A stretch of DNA of 64,000 bases. Source: Tubiluchus corallicola. Lineage: Eukaryota; Priapulida; Priapulimorpha; Priapulimorphida; Tubiluchidae. The stretch covers positions 154,148-218,147 of the forward strand of contig JAQGDQ010000393.1 of the NCBI GenBank assembly GCA_030141605.1. The letters are read 5' to 3'. A program made the translations under genes and the position numbers. Under the pieces are notes generated by a model, which ran no database searches, was not told the DNA's origin, and saw only the letters and a list, made by a program, of their open reading frames with translations. Shown here in pieces: positions 60,801 through 64,000 of the stretch (positions are counted from its first letter, which is position 1; every line of letters starts with the position of its first letter).

Positions 60801-63761
60801 TTGCCCGGTGAAACTATTTACCTCAATTGTGTCACCTAAATTACCTGATTATCTTTACGAGGACACTACACTGTTATTCCCTAGGCTATATCTTATTAAA
60901 TTATCATTTTCATGGTATATCTTGATTCTACGTCTAATCAAATCCTAATTGGCAATTTGCCATTGATTTTTTTGCATTACGTAACCGTGACTATGTAAAA
61001 TGGCAGTTCTGAACATAATAACATATTTTTTATTTTTTAGTATTTAGGCTGTACACAGGTGGACTCTCCTAAAGGTATTGAAGTTGTCCGTGATGCAGTT
61101 ACAAGACTTAAGGTACTTTTATAGCTGAATAGTTTATTCAAATTACTGTAAATTTCTCAATTGACTAGCCTGTGTGTTCATTGCCTAGTGATTTTAGAGA
61201 AAGTCTGTTAAATAATATACGTCATTATTTTTGTATACCTAGTAGCAGTTATAAAAACTTCTATGGCTGTACTTTACTAAATTGTAAACTAGTTTTGAAC
61301 TTAGTCTGCATAATCTTTATTCTTCCTACTATACACTTTAAAGTCGTGGTTGTTGGTTAATCTACATCACCACCATGAGGCTTGCCAACTATGTCCCTTG
61401 GTTGTTTACTACGTTTTGGTATCCTTAGCCATTCATCGTTTACGTTTGGATTGCGAAATACAAACAATGCCATAATACAAGGCATTTTAAAAACAAAACA
61501 GCGTGTATATAGGTGTTGTTTTCAACAATGATTATTTCTCGTCACTGCTGATTTGGAAATGTTTAAAAAATTTCTGGAAAGTTCTGTCAAAATAAACTCC
61601 TTGTGTTTACTAAACGGCATAGCAAAACTCTGTGAATGTGATTTTACAAATTTTTGGAAGTTATGAATTACATTTTACTTGGCATAGGAGCAAAGACAGT
61701 GCACTGTGAATTCACCAAGGAAAAAGGGCATTACAAAGAAGGTAGTTCATTGCAAGCCTTCCTAAATCATTAATCTCTTAAACGTAACAATTACTGTAGG
61801 TGGGCTCCGGATTAGCATGCTCGTTTTGAATAATTTGAACTTTCGATAACTTTGTGATTTTTCCCTGTGTCGTTAATAAAGTTAATCTAATAATCTTTTT
61901 TATTTATCTGGCAACACATGCACAGTTATAATACAATTAATTAAGAAAGGGCAGCGAAAGACCCATTGGTCATCTAGTCAGCTGCCCTTTGGTTAGTCAT
62001 GAGCATTTTTATAAGCGCAATGCTACAGTGTATTAGTGTTAGTACTGCTTATAATAAAGATTTAATTGTTACGAATGACATTAAATTGATATGCTTATAA
62101 AGTGTTAATACAATTCATACACAGTAATAATAAGTGCATAATAAAAAGAATCAAACAAGAACTGAAAATAAAAATCTGACAACGGAAACATAAGAAAAAT
62201 GGCAACTGAAATATACTTCATAACACAAGCATAATTCTTAGACAGTCAAAAATAAATTATCATGTAAATAATAGAACTGAGAATCAGGTTTATCTATAAA
62301 TTGGTAATATTTAGTTAGATAGCAGCAGCTAAGTAGAATAATTTGAAACCTTTGTTGGCACTAATTAAGTATTCAGTGAGTTACAAGATTCCAACGGTTT
62401 AAGAATTTTCACTCTGACCTACTTTACTCAGTACTGTAATTACAAAGAGGAATGTTTTGCTTACAGTAGAATGCAGACACCCAGCAAGCTGCTAATTTTT
62501 TTCTAAATTACTACCTTCAGCAGTGTTTTAACTTTCCCTTTCTAGTGGCTGTAAGGGGAGTTTTTTACATGACTGAATAGAAACAGAATATACTGTCTGA
62601 TGATTGCTTTATTATTTCTGCTGCAGAGTAAATTCATTTACAGTTTTTCAGTTTCTCGCAGCAGCGAATAGATTTTTCCGGAGCCTTTTAGAGCGATGTG
62701 AAGTATTTTTTAACACTGAGTAATGACCGCACCCAGCTTTCATTTTTTTACTCTACTTTGCTTGCTAGTTTACATTTTACTAACAGATTTTAGTATTTTG
62801 TAGTTTGGAAATTTGTTTGAATTTTAAACTGTTAAGATTGCCAAGTAATGATTTTTAGTAAGTTCTAAAGAGTTTAATTTAACTCGTGTTGGCGCAACGA
62901 TAATAAGTAATTTGTAATTTTGTCGCTGTGTTTACTACTCTTTATTATTCATTTAGTCTAAATTGTAGCAGTTGATCAAATGCCTTGCCAAAGATTTGGC
63001 ACCAAGTTAGGATCCTTACCAATTGGCATAATTTATACTAGGTGTTATATTCATGAGCCCTTTTCTTACTTGTTTGTCTGTTTGTTCAATAGCTAGTTTG
63101 TACTTTCTTGTACGTTTTAAAATTTATCATTTGACTTCGTTACTAGATTACATAACTATGAAGTAGCTCAGTTAGAGTAATGTAAATACTGCCTTTGTTA
63201 CTCATTGAAGTTCAAGTTCTTTAAACTTTATCTTGCCTGAACTTTAAAGCATCTTTGTTGGTATTATACTGTAACCTACTTTTAGTTTTACTGCATGTAA
63301 CTAAACTCTATTTAACAACATGACACTAGCGTTGTAGTGGTGCTGGTGATAGTAACCTAGTTATCTCACTACATTACAAAGTTTATTACTGCGAGTTAAA
63401 CCCACTGTTACGACGTTGGCATTTTTTGCTATATGAATTATAAACTTGTATTTTGCTTGCTGTACAATTTTCATATTTTTGTAGTTTGTGAACATTATAT
63501 ATATTTTATGTCTACATTTTATATTTTTATTTTAGTGCACGAATGAATAATAGTGGAGTAATAATTAGAATTGATTTCAAACAGCACGATTTCAGACAGA
63601 TATTTTTTCCTCATTTCGAAGACTTTTATTTCTTTTCTTTTATATTGCAGTTTAATAACCAATTGAAAAGAAGCGATTCTACTAGGGGTGATGCCAAACT
63701 ACCAAAAATGGAGTTCACAGTCTCTGTTGACGGTGTTACTATTCAAGATCCAAAAACAAAA
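51065..63761 (+). CDS. GULP1: GULP1/CED-6 engulfment adaptor, 5' part (first four exons)
   Basis: Exons: 51,065-51,154 (start codon 51,088), 60,402-60,466, 61,041-61,112, 63,651-63,761; the gene runs past the right edge. Splicing is GT-AG and in frame, giving 105 residues so far. The N-terminus of the PTB domain is clear: TRKWVHPPEVLLRGHIVYLV, KYLGCTQVDSPKGIEVVRDA, VTRLKFNNQLKRSD and PKMEFTVSVDGVTIQDPKTK. The closest known pattern is GULP1 and C. elegans CED-6, which link phagocytic receptors with NPxY tails to apoptotic-cell engulfment and endocytosis. A TTTTTTGTTTAG acceptor 23 bases before the start codon implies a 5'UTR intron. Intron 1 is 9.2 kb and repeat-rich. Other PTB proteins such as LDLRAP1 fit less well. 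Confidence 0.9.
52600..53480 (+). pseudogene. Decayed LINE, RT C-terminal part and 3' tail
   Basis: Pieces in shifting frames: FLGIILHENLDWNFHVNMIR, NTLVLPYLSY, then from 52,778 NPLHSLQRKFICTLYRL, NTAIFVYKTNNGIFP and YQLSFCRTSIAKHFISHSGP. This is the order of the thumb and post-RT region of non-LTR elements. A short hairpin GGTGCAAGCACC lies at 53,331-53,342, and AATAAA follows at 53,461. Broken by stops and frameshifts; sense-oriented in GULP1 intron 1. Confidence 0.75.
53624..53807. repeat. 92-bp tandem duplication, two copies
   Basis: Both copies start TGTTGTTTAGTCCCCATTCC and end in CTCTATTTT-GCATTAC, with only a few substitutions between them. In GULP1 intron 1, just beyond the LINE relic. 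Confidence 0.85.
54528..55263. mobile_element. Small DNA transposon carrying a MADF-type gene (736 bp)
   Basis: Starts GGGGCTC and ends GAGCCCC. CGTGTATGG occurs near both ends and again inverted near 55,152 (CCATACACG). The segment 55,030-55,230 is full of CAAAATTTTGA repeats. Myb/SANT- or MADF-like second genes are typical of PIF/Harbinger elements, which fits, but I see no matching 3-bp target duplication, so the boundaries and class are provisional. Confidence 0.45.
54606..54999 (-). pseudogene. MADF-domain protein gene broken by a one-base frameshift
   Basis: From the ATG at 54,999 the minus strand encodes EEEKKVLIEVINVYKTWPAL and then WKIKLPD, which reaches a stop at once. In the neighbouring frame the domain continues with YSNRDKKAAAYMKKYREFF, LNTFRTNFQNELRKI and SAKSGAG, up to 54,606. 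This is the MADF/Myb-SANT-like pattern (PALW...NRDKKA...FRT.F..EL). One extra base in the AAA at 54,902-54,904 accounts for the break. Decay or a sequencing error would look the same. Confidence 0.7.
57587..57853. repeat. Mixed CTG/CTA trinucleotide array (about 267 bp)
   Basis: It opens with two CTA, then 21 uninterrupted CTG (57,594-57,656), a mixed CTA/CTG zone, 11 CTG (57,708-57,740), another mixed zone and finally 22 uninterrupted CTA (57,786-57,851). On the opposite strand it reads CAG/TAG, and one frame there gives a spurious polyserine ORF. It lies deep in GULP1 intron 1, so it is transcribed as CUG/CUA but not translated in the normal mRNA. Confidence 0.95.
60283..60371. repeat. 34-bp tandem repeat before GULP1 exon 2
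   Basis: About 2.7 units beginning CTTCTATTTTAATATCATAT and followed by AGTTAATCCACTCC. It ends about 30 bases before the exon 2 acceptor, within the region where branch point and pyrimidine tract are expected. Confidence 0.8.
61885..62060 (-). repeat. LINE 3' tail with 10-bp hairpin
   Basis: AAAGGGCAGC (61,946-61,955) and GCTGCCCTTT (61,981-61,990) form a perfect 10-bp stem with a 25-base loop. On the minus strand AATAAA (61,899-61,904 here) follows about 40 bases later. The minus-strand sequence reads like the 3'UTR of a LINE. The coding part is gone. In GULP1 intron 3, antisense to the gene. Confidence 0.45.
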
Positions 63762-64000
63762 GTATGTCCTCCACAAAACACAGACAATTCCTTTGATTAT
63801 TAAGTTTTTTCAGCAATTTTTAGGAATATTAACTACATTTACAATGGTAGCAAAACAAAGCACAAGTGAAATAGTTTTTATTGTATGTGTAGATAAGCTT
63901 TGTCTTCATTTCTGTGGCTGCCATGTCTTGTGAGTAAATGCAATTTCTGGAAGTCTAAATTTTACACAGCTTCATTCTAACACTTGTTATTTTTATATGT

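Noticed and set aside
1-64000. CRISPR arrays, rRNA genes, bacterial operons
   Set aside because: None seen; the tandem arrays here lack unique spacers between repeats, and all genes are of spliced or intronless animal type.

Overview
This is eukaryotic, animal nuclear DNA. It is AT-rich, its genes are split by GT-AG introns of about 0.4 to 9 kb, and the spliced exons give conserved metazoan proteins (metaxin-2, SH3BP5, GULP1/CED-6). I see no bacterial operons, ribosome binding sites or CRISPR. The mix of an intronless DUF4140/DUF4139 gene pair, MADF-type and gypsy elements and many small DNA transposons suggests an invertebrate, possibly an early-branching one; the sequence alone does not settle the phylum.

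Layout: 1-3877 is intergenic with one TTAA-flanked MITE. 3878-12502 (+) is a complete 8-exon MTX2 gene whose introns hold MITEs, LINE scraps and a tRNA-like relic. 12503-16378 is a convergent intergenic stretch with a 228-bp duplication, a TA-flanked MITE and a 38-bp minisatellite. 16379-27127 (-) is a complete 7-exon SH3BP5 gene whose introns hold three more non-autonomous elements. 27128-31423 is gene-poor. 31424-33109 (-) and 38237-39940 (-) are two near-identical single-exon DUF4139 genes, separated by a decayed LINE (-) and a decayed gypsy element (+). 39941-51064 is repeat territory: a 62-bp tandem array, an LTR-like segment with a 28-bp hairpin array, a 1.3-kb inverted-repeat element and a second fold-back. 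51065 to the right edge (+) is the 5' part of GULP1, cut off by the window. Its 9.2-kb first intron holds a LINE relic, a decayed MADF-type transposon gene and a mixed CTG/CTA array.

The recognised genes do not form one pathway: mitochondrial outer-membrane import (MTX2), Rab11/JNK-linked scaffold (SH3BP5), engulfment adaptor (GULP1) and a family of unknown function (DUF4139). The most interesting observations are the patchwork identity of the DUF4139 pair (which suggests gene conversion), a GC-AG intron in MTX2, the SCA8-like CTG/CTA array in a GULP1 intron, several transposons with readable target-site duplications, and a short hairpin near the 3' end of each of four LINE relics. I did not find a convincing new multi-gene system.
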